A program made the translations under genes and the position numbers. A stretch of 64,000 bases of DNA from Segatella copri (GTDB lineage: Bacteria; Bacteroidota; Bacteroidia; Bacteroidales; Bacteroidaceae), in the NCBI RefSeq assembly GCF_009494395.1, contig NZ_VZCB01000020.1:1-64000 (forward strand). The letters are read 5' to 3'. Positions 36,611 through 44,764 of this stretch are shown here, one piece after another. The notes below the pieces were generated by a model. That model saw nothing but the letters and a program-made list of their open reading frames with translations. It had not been told where the DNA came from and made no database searches. How positions within the stretch are numbered: the stretch's first letter is position 1; the number at the start of each line of letters is the position of its first letter.

Positions 36611-37558
36611 ATGGAAAAACATAATTTTGTAACGATTGCAGACCTCTCTAAAGAGAAGATTACCTATCTCTTGGAGATGGCACAGGAGTTTGAAAAGCAT
36701 CCTAACAGGGAGCTGTTGAAGGGAAAGGTCGTAGCGACCCTTTTCTTCGAGCCTTCTACTCGTACACAGCTCAGTTTCCAAACAGCAGCCAATCGCCTTG
36801 GCGCTCGCGTCATCGGTTTCTCCGATGCCAAGACTTCCAGCACCACCAAGGGCGAAACGCTCAAAGACACCATCCTCATGGTAAGCAATTACGCTGACGT
36901 GATTGCCATGCGCCATTTCATCGAGGGTGCCGCACAGTATGCCAGCGAGGTGGCTCCGGTGCCTATCGTCAATGCAGGCGACGGTGCACACATGCATCCT
37001 TCACAGTGCCTGCTCGACCTCTACTCTATCTACAAGACCCAAGGTACCTTGGAGAACTTGAACATCTATCTCGTGGGTGACCTCAAGTATGGCCGCACCG
37101 TTCACTCACTTATCACTGCCATGCGCCATTTCAATCCTACCTTCCACTTCATCGCACCTAAGGAACTTGCTATGCCTGAGGAGTATAAACTCTACTGCAA
37201 GGAGCATAACATCAAGTACGTGGAGCATGAAGACTTCAACGAGGACGTGATTGCCGATGCCGACATTCTCTACATGACCCGTGTTCAGAAGGAGCGCTTC
37301 TCTGACCTCATGGAATATGAGCGCGTGAAGAACGTATACATCCTGAAGCGCGATATGCTCTGCAAGGCAAAGGAGAACATGAAGATCATGCACCCGCTGC
37401 CACGTGTGAACGAGATTGCATACGATGTGGATGATGATCCACATGCATACTATATCCAGCAGGCTCAGAACGGTCTCTATGCACGTGAGGCTATCTTCTG
37501 CCACTGCCTCGGCATCTCGCTTGAGGACGTGAAGAATGACAAGACTATTATTGAGTAG
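36611..37558 (+). CDS. pyrB: Aspartate carbamoyltransferase catalytic subunit
   Basis: About 315 residues from ATG 36611; the frame opens at 36575, but that would put the start on the promoter. Carbamoyl-phosphate motif [13 protein letters not shown] and aspartate-loop HPLPRVNEI are intact. It carries out the committed step of pyrimidine synthesis: carbamoyl phosphate plus aspartate gives carbamoyl aspartate. It is followed by pyrI after a 40-base AT-rich spacer, as in enterobacterial pyrBI. Confidence 0.96.
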   Translation: MEKHNFVTIADLSKEKITYLLEMAQEFEKHPNRELLKGKVVATLFFEPSTRTQLSFQTAANRLGARVIGFSDAKTSSTTKGETLKDTILMVSNYADVIAMRHFIEGAAQYASEVAPVPIVNAGDGAHMHPSQCLLDLYSIYKTQGTLENLNIYLVGDLKYGRTVHSLITAMRHFNPTFHFIAPKELAMPEEYKLYCKEHNIKYVEHEDFNEDVIADADILYMTRVQKERFSDLMEYERVKNVYILKRDMLCKAKENMKIMHPLPRVNEIAYDVDDDPHAYYIQQAQNGLYAREAIFCHCLGISLEDVKNDKTIIE

Positions 37559-37598
37559 TGATTAGTTATTAGTTATTAGTGATTATTTTTTAATTATT

Positions 37599-38063
37599 AT
37601 GGGAAATAATAAAAGTCAATTAGTGGTTGCGGCTATCGAGAACGGTACCGTAATCGACCATATACCAGCCGAAAAGACCTATCAGGTAGTGAATCTGCTC
37701 CAGTTGGAGAAGATGGACACTCCTGTTACCATCGGCTACAACCTGCCATCCAAGAAGATTGGCAAGAAGGGCATCATCAAGGTTGCCAACAAGTATTTCA
37801 CCGATGAAGAAATCAACCGCCTCTCCGTGGTGGCTCCTAACATCGGACTGAGTATCATCAAGGACTACGAAATCGTAGAGAAGAAGACCGTAGAGACTCC
37901 GGATACGCTGAAGGGCATCGTGAAGTGCAACAATCCTAAGTGCATCACCAACAACGAGCCTATGCAGACCCTCTTCCATACCGTTGACAAGGTGCTCGGC
38001 ATCGTGCGTTGCCACTACTGCGACAAGGAGCAGCAACTGGGCAAAGTAGAGCTTTGCAAGTAA
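37599..38063 (+). CDS. pyrI: Aspartate carbamoyltransferase regulatory subunit
   Basis: The 154-residue protein has an N-terminal nucleotide-binding domain ([15 protein letters not shown]) and a C-terminal zinc domain whose four cysteines (CNNPKCI and CHYC) contact PyrB. It gives CTP/UTP feedback control to the dodecameric enzyme. Cotranscribed with pyrB; the transcript probably ends at the 38091-38145 hairpin. Confidence 0.96.
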   Translation: MGNNKSQLVVAAIENGTVIDHIPAEKTYQVVNLLQLEKMDTPVTIGYNLPSKKIGKKGIIKVANKYFTDEEINRLSVVAPNIGLSIIKDYEIVEKKTVETPDTLKGIVKCNNPKCITNNEPMQTLFHTVDKVLGIVRCHYCDKEQQLGKVELCK

Positions 38064-38090
38064 TTTAAAGGCAATAAAATAACAAAAAGT

Positions 38091-38151
38091 AAGCAATATC
38101 ACTCAAAATATTACGATTTATTTGGTAGTTTGAGAGATATTGCTTATTTTT
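38091..38151 (+). terminator. pyrBI terminator overlapping the glyA promoter
   Basis: Arms 38091-38107 and 38129-38145 are complementary with one mismatch (17 bp, 21-base loop), followed by ATTTTTG. The same bases form the glyA -7 box. Confidence 0.75.
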
Positions 38152-38152
38152 G
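38145..38152 (+). promoter_or_regulatory. glyA promoter box
   Basis: TATTTTTG, 42 bases before the glyA ATG, using the T run of the preceding hairpin. Confidence 0.55.
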
Positions 38153-38193
38153 TACCCGATTTCATAAAACATCAACCATAAAAAGTAAAGAGA

Positions 38194-39474
38194 ATGGTAA
38201 AAGATCAAGAGATTTTCGACTTAATCGAAAGAGAACATCAGCGTCAGCTGAAAGGTATGGAGCTGATTGCTTCTGAGAATTTCGTGAGTGACGAGGTGAT
38301 GAACGCTATGGGTTCTTACCTTACTAACAAGTATGCAGAAGGTCTGCCAGGAAAGCGCTACTACGGTGGCTGCCAAGTGGTGGATATTGTTGAGAACCTG
38401 GCTATCGAACGCGTCAAGAAACTCTTTGGTGCTGAGTACGCCAATGTACAACCTCACTCTGGCGCACAGGCTAACGCAGCTGTATTGCTCGCAGTATTGA
38501 AGCCTGGCGATACTTTTATGGGCCTGAACCTCGATCACGGTGGTCACCTTTCTCATGGTAGCCTCGTCAATACTTCCGGTATCCTCTACCACCCTATCGG
38601 TTACAACCTCAACAAGGAAACCGGTCGCGTGGACTACGACGAGATGGAGAAGTTGGCGCTGGAGAACAAGCCTAAGCTGATTATCGGTGGTGGTAGTGCC
38701 TACAGCCGTGAGTGGGATTATGCACGTATGCGCAAGATTGCCGACGAGGTAGGTGCACTCCTCATGATTGATATGGCTCACCCTGCTGGTCTGATTGCAG
38801 CTGGTCTGCTGGACAATCCATTGAAGTATGCCCACATCGTTACTTCTACTACCCACAAGACTCTCCGTGGTCCTCGTGGCGGTATCATCCTCATGGGCAA
38901 GGATTTTGACAATCCTTGGGGATTGACTACCAAGAAGGGCGAGGTTAAGAAGATGAGCATGCTCTTGAATTCTGCCGTATTCCCTGGTCAGCAGGGCGGA
39001 CCTTTGGAGCACGTCATCGCTGCCAAGGCTGTTGCCTTCAACGAGAACCTGCAGCCTTCATGGAAGGAGTATGCTGCTCAGGTGAAGAAGAACGCAGCTG
39101 TTCTTGCTGACGACCTCATCGGCCGTGGATTCAGCATCGTGAGCGGTGGTACAGACAACCATTCCATGCTTGTTGACCTCCGAAGTAAATATCCAGACCT
39201 TACAGGTAAAGTGGCTGAGAATGCGCTCGTTGCAGCCGACATCACAGTCAACAAGAACATGGTTCCATTCGACAGCCGTTCTGCTTTCCAGACATCAGGT
39301 ATCCGCCTGGGTACAGCAGCCATGACAACCCGTGGCGCCAAGGAAGACATGATGCACCTCATCGCTGAACTCATCGAGGAAGTATTGAATGCTCCTGAGG
39401 ACGAGAAGGTGATCGCACGCGTCCGTGAGAAGGTGAACGAGACCATGAAGGACTATCCTTTGTTCGCATACTAA
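38194..39474 (+). CDS. glyA: Serine hydroxymethyltransferase
   Basis: The 426-residue PLP enzyme converts serine and tetrahydrofolate to glycine and methylene-THF. The Schiff-base lysine lies in [14 protein letters not shown] (Lys about 222); [18 protein letters not shown] and the substrate arginine region SGIRLGTAA are present. Length is standard. Promoter overlaps the pyrBI terminator; a strong terminator follows at 39508. Confidence 0.97.
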   Translation: MVKDQEIFDLIEREHQRQLKGMELIASENFVSDEVMNAMGSYLTNKYAEGLPGKRYYGGCQVVDIVENLAIERVKKLFGAEYANVQPHSGAQANAAVLLAVLKPGDTFMGLNLDHGGHLSHGSLVNTSGILYHPIGYNLNKETGRVDYDEMEKLALENKPKLIIGGGSAYSREWDYARMRKIADEVGALLMIDMAHPAGLIAAGLLDNPLKYAHIVTSTTHKTLRGPRGGIILMGKDFDNPWGLTTKKGEVKKMSMLLNSAVFPGQQGGPLEHVIAAKAVAFNENLQPSWKEYAAQVKKNAAVLADDLIGRGFSIVSGGTDNHSMLVDLRSKYPDLTGKVAENALVAADITVNKNMVPFDSRSAFQTSGIRLGTAAMTTRGAKEDMMHLIAELIEEVLNAPEDEKVIARVREKVNETMKDYPLFAY

Positions 39475-39507
39475 AAGATATTTACAAAATAAGAATATTT
39501 TTATTAC

Positions 39508-39538
39508 AAACTGCGGGCTTTACCGTCCGCAGTTTTTT
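39508..39538 (+). terminator. glyA terminator
   Basis: AAACTGCGG (39508-39516) pairs with CCGCAGTTT (39527-39535), then a T run. Confidence 0.92.
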
Positions 39539-39575
39539 GTTTCACTAAATAAATAATTAAGAAAAGGAAAAATTT

Positions 39576-40355
39576 ATGAAAAAGATGAAAAGCCTACTGC
39601 TCATGGCACTTGCGTTGCTCCCTGCGAGCAAAACTTTAGCACAGACCAACGCCCAAGTCTTCTACGATTTCGGCAGTGACCGCAAGTTTGTTACCCTCAC
39701 CCTCGAAATGTTCAAGCAGGACAAATGGGGTAACACTTATTTCTTTGTAGACCACGACTTCAATTACGACAAGATGGACACCAGCAGTCCTAACGTAGCA
39801 CAGGGTGGAACCTATACAGAGATTTCACGTGCCTTGAACTTCTGGCAGAACACCAAGATGAAGAACTGGAATCTCCACGTAGAGTACAATGGCGGTATCA
39901 CCAAGAACTACCCTATCAACAACGCATGGCTCTTCGGTGTGGAGTATTTCATGCACGACAAGAGTTTCAAGAACACCTTGACACTCCAGGCACTCTACAA
40001 GACTATCCGCAAGACCGACCAGAATGTGCCAATGCAGTTTACCGCAGTTTGGGGATGCAAGGACATCTTTGGATTAAAGGGTTTGAACTTTAGCGGCTTC
40101 GCTGATTTCTGGTGGGAAGACCACACTAGTATGCTTGACAAGGATGGAAACGTGAAGCTCGACAAGAATGGCGAAGTAGCCTACACTCCTGAGCACACCG
40201 TCTTCACCACAGAACCACAGCTCTGGTACAACGTAGGCCAGCACTTCGGCTGCGAGAACCTCAGCGTAGGTAGCGAGGTTGAAATCAGCCACAACTTCGG
40301 CAGCAATGCCGGCTGGATGGTCCGTCCTTGCCTCGGTGTGAAATGGGACTTCTAA
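39576..40355 (+). CDS. DUF5020 outer-membrane beta-barrel-like protein
   Basis: The 259-residue protein has a signal peptide (MKKMKSLLLMALALLPASKTLA) and alternating amphipathic beta strands ending in ...CLGVKWDF, a terminal aromatic typical of outer-membrane barrels. DUF5020 proteins are distantly related to nucleoside channel Tsx; a pore role is likely but substrate unknown. No promoter box is clear, and it lies about 40 bases after the glyA terminator. Confidence 0.82.
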   Translation: MKKMKSLLLMALALLPASKTLAQTNAQVFYDFGSDRKFVTLTLEMFKQDKWGNTYFFVDHDFNYDKMDTSSPNVAQGGTYTEISRALNFWQNTKMKNWNLHVEYNGGITKNYPINNAWLFGVEYFMHDKSFKNTLTLQALYKTIRKTDQNVPMQFTAVWGCKDIFGLKGLNFSGFADFWWEDHTSMLDKDGNVKLDKNGEVAYTPEHTVFTTEPQLWYNVGQHFGCENLSVGSEVEISHNFGSNAGWMVRPCLGVKWDF

Positions 40356-40432
40356 CCGTTCTCTTTTGAACCTTTTCTGAGGGCGCTTCTGATGCTTTCT
40401 AAATGTTAAAGAAGCCTAATTGAGACTTTTTT

Positions 40433-40550
40433 AAGAAGAAGAAAAAGAAAACAAGAAAAAAAGAAAAGAAAAAAGCGACAAGAAGAAGTAGCAAGAAGAA
40501 AAGATAAAAAAGAAAAGAAATAAAAGAAAAAAATAGAAAAATAAGAAGAA
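40433..40550 (+). repeat. 118-base A/G tract
   Basis: Almost uninterrupted purines (AAGAAGAAG, AAAAGAAAAG and similar) with only a handful of pyrimidines. It lies between two converging genes. The open frames it creates on the other strand are pure Phe/Leu/Ser low complexity and are not genes. Confidence 0.9.
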
Positions 40551-40556
40551 TGTTTA

Positions 40557-40600
40557 GCGTGCAGAAAACTCGAAAATTTTTCGATTTTTCTGCGCGCATA
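40557..40600 (-). terminator. Terminator of the DUF2807 gene
   Basis: GCGTGCAGAAAA pairs with TTTTTCTGCGCGC through one G-T pair, with inner CGAAAA/TTTTCG pairs. It sits between the DUF2807 stop and the purine tract. Confidence 0.65.
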
Positions 40601-40641
40601 TTCCCCCTGCATCTTTTTATTTTGATTTTCAACAACTTACG

Positions 40642-41508
40642 TTATTTACTTACCGTCAATCCACTATCCGAAATTCCTCCAATGCCATCTTTTGTCTTGC
40701 CGTATTGACGGGTGACGCCACTCAGATTGATTCCGCCTACACCTTCCGATGTTGCATTGACAGATTGGCAATCAACCTTGGCTTTCACGCTTCCTACACC
40801 TTCGTTCAGGATATTCAGGCTGCCACCCTTGAAGAATCCCAGGTTCACAGAGCCAACGCCCTCGTTGTCCACCTTCAGACTTCCCATGGAAACGTTCGTG
40901 ATCTTCACAGAGCCTACGCCCTCATTATCAACCGTCATGTTATCTCCAGCCACGTCATCGATATTCACGGAGCCTACACCCTCGTTGTCTATAGTCACCT
41001 TGTTGGCAAGAATCTTTCCGATAGAGACAGAGCCTACGCCTTCGTTATCAATGGCGAAACGGTCGCTGTTGATGGTCTTGGCATGGAAGCTTCCCGTACC
41101 CTCCTGTGTCACCTTCACCAGGTCAGGACTGGTGATATAAATCTTCAGTCGCTTGTTTTCAGAGTTGCAGGAAGCAGGCACGGTCAGTCTGCCGTTGTAT
41201 CCGATAACCACCTCGTCGTTGCGATACACCACCTTCAGTTTCTCCTTCATCTGCTGCAGGAACTTTGCATCCTTGATGGCAGAGTAGTCCAGTCGGACAT
41301 CGCATTTATCGCCATCATTCTGGGTATAATAGACGTCAGCCACAGCCTCCACATCAATCGCCTTGAAAGGCTTCTGGCGCAAGTCATCCTGCACGTAATT
41401 CAAATCTCCCTTCACGGTAGAACCCATAGAATCAAAGCTGCAGGCAGAAAGTCCAGCAGCAGCCAAGAACATAGCGGCACCAGCCACCATCAAACCAATA
41501 CTTTTCAT
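40642..41508 (-). CDS. GIN-domain (DUF2807) lipoprotein with DNEGVGSV repeats
   Basis: The 288-residue lipoprotein has an N-terminal signal peptide ending at LSAC (Cys about 23). The second half consists of about seven rungs of roughly 19-20 residues, each with an (N/D)NEGVGSV core: IDNEGVGSVSI, IDNEGVGSVNI, VDNEGVGSVKI and so on, ending in KDGIGGIS. That is the single-stranded right-handed beta helix of GIN/DUF2807 proteins. The near-identical rungs are also repetitive at DNA level. Its function is unknown; such proteins are often under ECF sigma control, and an ECF-like promoter lies upstream. Confidence 0.87.
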   Translation of the reverse strand: MKSIGLMVAGAAMFLAAAGLSACSFDSMGSTVKGDLNYVQDDLRQKPFKAIDVEAVADVYYTQNDGDKCDVRLDYSAIKDAKFLQQMKEKLKVVYRNDEVVIGYNGRLTVPASCNSENKRLKIYITSPDLVKVTQEGTGSFHAKTINSDRFAIDNEGVGSVSIGKILANKVTIDNEGVGSVNIDDVAGDNMTVDNEGVGSVKITNVSMGSLKVDNEGVGSVNLGFFKGGSLNILNEGVGSVKAKVDCQSVNATSEGVGGINLSGVTRQYGKTKDGIGGISDSGLTVSK

Positions 41509-41546
41509 AATCCTTCAATATTTAAATTGTTCGTATTTCTGGCATT

Positions 41547-41575
41547 TAGACGAAAGAAATGAGCAAAAGGTTGCA
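41547..41575 (-). promoter_or_regulatory. Candidate ECF-sigma promoter for the DUF2807 gene
   Basis: On the reverse strand TGCAACC is followed after 16 bases by CGTCTA, resembling Bacteroidota ECF promoters (TGcAAC / CGTCTA). No TAnnTTTG box is seen in the correct place. Confidence 0.45.
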
Positions 41576-41656
41576 GGAAATTTCAAAAAAATATTTCCCC
41601 AGACTTCAAAAAAGCCCTAATTCAATTTTAAAGAAGCCTCTTTCCGGTTTCATTTA

Positions 41657-41683
41657 AGCCTTAAACGGAGTTGGTTTAAGGCT
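41657..41683 (+). promoter_or_regulatory. Palindrome AGCCTTAAAC-N7-GTTTAAGGCT, candidate operator
   Basis: Perfect 10-bp arms around GGAGTTG. Related TTAGGCTTAAAC and TACGTAAGCCTTA copies follow within 50 bases, upstream of both promoter boxes. Confidence 0.45.
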
Positions 41684-41789
41684 CATTTAACTGTTACGTT
41701 AGGCTTAAACAAACCTTACGTAAGCCTTATTCCAAATCTATTCTTATAAAAAATCCCGGAAAAAGCTTGCAGGTTTGGAAATAAAGTCG

Positions 41790-41798
41790 TATCTTTGC
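41790..41798 (+). promoter_or_regulatory. Distal operon promoter box
   Basis: TATCTTTGC, about 320 bases before the first lipoprotein ATG. Confidence 0.55.
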
Positions 41799-41936
41799 GG
41801 TAGAGTTTTAAAACAGATTGGCACAGCAACCATTGTGTTATCGCTCACAGTCATACGAGTCGCTATCCGTTTGTTAAACTTTGCTAATACTAAATATCTT
41901 TAACAGAAAAATCTGTTTCGTTTGAAATAATTACAC

Positions 41937-41945
41937 TATATTTGC
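41937..41945 (+). promoter_or_regulatory. Proximal operon promoter box
   Basis: TATATTTGC, about 170 bases before the first lipoprotein ATG. Confidence 0.6.
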
Positions 41946-42114
41946 ACCGTCTAATTGATGGCTAAAGCCCGAAGAGCTAACTAGTTAACTCCTAAAAGTA
42001 AGCAAAAATTACTTTGCTAGGCAAATTTAGTAAAAGATTTTAGGCACAATGATAAAGATTAATTGAACAAAAAGAATCATAAAGTAAGAAATTACAATTT
42101 AAACTTAAATAGAT

Positions 42115-44601
42115 ATGAAAGTATTCAATTCTAAACTTGCTGCTATAGGTTTGGCAGCATTCGTTTTCGCATCATGTAGCGACAGCTCTTCGGATCCTGC
42201 CACTCCTATCACCCCTGGTACAGTCCCTTCTGAGATTACCAAGATTGGACTCACACAGACTGATGCTGCACAGTTGGCAGCAAGCGTTACCAACTACAAG
42301 CGCAGCAGCTCTAACAAGGCAAGAACTCGTGCCTTTAACGAGGCCTTGTTCAATGGAGTTACTGAAAGCACCGTACAACCAGCTCCTTCTGTTGATGGTG
42401 CAAAACAGTTGAATGCAGCAACAAATTTGTCAAACGACAAATACAAGACCAGAAGCGGAAAGACTTACGACTTCTCTAACAATACAATTGAGAACACAAT
42501 TCTCTTTGTTGCTGGTAACAGTACCGTAAAATATAGCAACTTAGGAACTGGCAATACCATCGTCGTCCTGAAGGGCGGCAAGCTGGAGTATACTGGTTCA
42601 AGTAGCGCTATTCCTCAGGGCAACACTATCTATGTTCAAGAGTCTGGCTCATACAGCATCAAGAATGAAAACATCATCATTGATGGTACCTTGTATTCTT
42701 CAAGAGCTCTCGGAAAGATTGATGGCAAAATCACAGACAAGAAATCTGAAGGTACTCCAACACAGAACATCACTATCAATGGTTCTGTATACCTCAGTGG
42801 CTACAAGCATACTGTAACAGATCCTGAAAGCGAGAATTACGGAAAAGAAATAACAGAATATGCATCTCTCCGTGCAAAGACTTTGACCATCAACGCTGGT
42901 GCAAAAGTCAACACTTTGGACCGTGTTACCTTTACCAACGACGTTGTTATTGCCGGTGCATTGCATGTAGGTAAGGCTGCCATCGTCAACAACATGACCA
43001 TCAAAAATGGCGGTGTATTCTATTCTGACTACTCTGCAAAGATCAAGAAACAGCTCACCATGGAGGCAGGTTCATACATGAATCTTGCCTACCTGAACGT
43101 AACAGACAACACATACGACAAGAATGGCACAGAAAAGCCTACCAAGGTTCCAGGAAACGCTGTAGCAGACTTGCAGGGCAACTGCCAGATTGTAATCGGC
43201 AACCACGGTGTAATGTCTTTCAATACTTTGAAGACAGACAACACTTCCGGTCAGATAGTAATGGGCGATGATGCCAACAACGTGGCTGTCATCAAGGCAG
43301 ACAAGTTTATCTATGCAGGAAGCGACGAAAACGTCAATTTCATCGGCACTCCACATACAAACAACCAGACTATCCTGGCGCAGCTCAAGGAGAGCTATAA
43401 GAATGGCGCAGAGTCAGAAGGCAACAAGGTAGACTTCGACTATTTGGTATTTAATGCAGATGTACAGAGCTACGACTACATCACTGGTGGTGGAGCTTTG
43501 ACAGCAGGACCAAACTTCAGCTATGTACTGAAGAATGAATACGAGGTAGCAAAACAGAAGAAGCTTATGCTATTGTCAACTATCGCAAACTACGATAGAG
43601 ACACACAGTCAGCAACAGCCATCGTACCTACTGCCGACAACAAGGTATACGTTTCATACCATACCAATGGGACTGAATTCGGTGGAAGCATTGATGTTGC
43701 AGAAATGAATGGCGAACAGCTTACATTGAAGCAGAGAGTACAGCAGGCTGAAGCAGGAGCTACATACGACTTCAACCACTTGAACGTCATCAACAGCAAA
43801 CTGTACTTGGCTGGAAGTGCCAAGGGCAAGGATGGCAAACAGTTTGGTGGTGCTACCGTAAGTTATGCAGCCATAGGCGGCGATGGTACACTGAACGTAA
43901 CCGAAGGTTTAAGTACTGTTGCGTTAGACAACACTGTTAAGGGCGATGCTAACTGCGTTGTACCATTCGGCAACAACATTGCTGTAGCCAGCACTCTTGG
44001 TTACTCCATTTACGACCCAACATTAAAAGAAGGTACGTTAACTAAAACTACAGGCAAAGCTAAGTTTGTGGCAGTAAATGGTACATCACTCGTTGGCTTG
44101 AACTACACATCTGAGATTACTGCAGGTGATGCAGAAGTTCAGGGTGAGGTACAGGTATTCGACAATTCTATGAAGCAAACAAGTAGCTTCAACGTTGGTG
44201 CTATTGCACCAAACAACGGTAAGAACATGATTGCCATTGACAGCAACGGCAGAATCTACGTCTGCAAGAGCGCTAAGGGTTTGATGTGTTACGAGAATGG
44301 TAGTCCTGCTTGGGCATCAGAATGGACAACACCAACTTCTAAGAGTGATAAAAACGTTAGCGTTGACAAGCGTCAGGGTTACATCAATGGTGTAGCAGTA
44401 GACGACAACTACGTATACGTTGCAGCTGGTGCTTATGGTCTCGTAGTCCTCACCAAGGAAGGTAAGGAAGTTACTCACAAGAGAATTGGAACATCTGGCA
44501 ACTCTGCCAACTATGTAGCAGTTAAGAATGGCCTTATCTATGTTGCATACGGTAAGGGACGTATCCAGGTATTCAAGCTCACTAGCGGAGCTGCTAAATA
44601 A
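42115..44601 (+). CDS. Large surface-type lipoprotein 1, beta-helix plus propeller
   Basis: The 828-residue protein has a lipoprotein signal MKVFNSKLAAIGLAAFVFASC with lipidated Cys21 and a Ser/Asp-rich start of the mature chain. Residues about 120-440 are a long series of short strand-turn units (TIVVLKGGKLEYTG, LTINAGAKVNTL, MTIKNGGVFYS) as in right-handed beta helices. The C-terminal part has propeller-like blades ending in NYVAVKNGLIYVAYGKGRIQVFKL. It is a clear paralog of the next gene, sharing SYHTN, DFNHL, GKNMIAID and VDDNYVYV. I know no named family. Position as first gene of the exopolysaccharide operon suggests an outer-membrane or surface role in holding or sensing the polymer; this is inference. 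Confidence 0.8.
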   Translation: MKVFNSKLAAIGLAAFVFASCSDSSSDPATPITPGTVPSEITKIGLTQTDAAQLAASVTNYKRSSSNKARTRAFNEALFNGVTESTVQPAPSVDGAKQLNAATNLSNDKYKTRSGKTYDFSNNTIENTILFVAGNSTVKYSNLGTGNTIVVLKGGKLEYTGSSSAIPQGNTIYVQESGSYSIKNENIIIDGTLYSSRALGKIDGKITDKKSEGTPTQNITINGSVYLSGYKHTVTDPESENYGKEITEYASLRAKTLTINAGAKVNTLDRVTFTNDVVIAGALHVGKAAIVNNMTIKNGGVFYSDYSAKIKKQLTMEAGSYMNLAYLNVTDNTYDKNGTEKPTKVPGNAVADLQGNCQIVIGNHGVMSFNTLKTDNTSGQIVMGDDANNVAVIKADKFIYAGSDENVNFIGTPHTNNQTILAQLKESYKNGAESEGNKVDFDYLVFNADVQSYDYITGGGALTAGPNFSYVLKNEYEVAKQKKLMLLSTIANYDRDTQSATAIVPTADNKVYVSYHTNGTEFGGSIDVAEMNGEQLTLKQRVQQAEAGATYDFNHLNVINSKLYLAGSAKGKDGKQFGGATVSYAAIGGDGTLNVTEGLSTVALDNTVKGDANCVVPFGNNIAVASTLGYSIYDPTLKEGTLTKTTGKAKFVAVNGTSLVGLNYTSEITAGDAEVQGEVQVFDNSMKQTSSFNVGAIAPNNGKNMIAIDSNGRIYVCKSAKGLMCYENGSPAWASEWTTPTSKSDKNVSVDKRQGYINGVAVDDNYVYVAAGAYGLVVLTKEGKEVTHKRIGTSGNSANYVAVKNGLIYVAYGKGRIQVFKLTSGAAK

Positions 44602-44624
44602 TACAGAATCATAACAATACCCTC

Positions 44625-44657
44625 TGCTCTCCCATCCTATCGATGGATGGGAGAGCA
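44625..44657 (+). terminator. 13-bp hairpin between the two lipoprotein genes
   Basis: TGCTCTCCCATCC pairs perfectly with 44645-44657 around a 7-base loop. No T run follows, and no -7 box is seen before the next gene, so it more likely acts as attenuator or RNA-stability stem than full terminator. Confidence 0.65.
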
Positions 44658-44764
44658 AACCTTATTAAAAACTTAACCAGCTCATCAAAAGCAAACGGCT
44701 AAGCCTTTATTAAGGCAAAACACAAAATATCAATCAAGAAATAACATCAAAACAGAAAGCTAAA

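Larger units (their letters stand above)
41509..42114. other. 606-bp regulatory region before the exopolysaccharide operon
   Basis: No gene is visible. It holds the DUF2807 promoter, a cluster of TTAAGCCTTAA-type palindromic units (about 41650-41735, including AGCCTTAAAC paired with GTTTAAGGCT), two forward -7 boxes and a leader of about 165 or 310 bases with small stems (AGCAAA/TTTGCT at 42001-42018; GGCTAAAGCC at 41960-41969). Confidence 0.65.

Noticed and set aside
40399..40635. Phe/Leu-rich frame on the reverse strand of the purine tract
   Set aside because: Pure low complexity produced by the A/G tract; no credible protein.
40760..41060. GIN-gene DNA repeats as CRISPR or tandem repeat outside genes
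   Set aside because: The periodicity follows about 60-base protein rungs within one intact reading frame.
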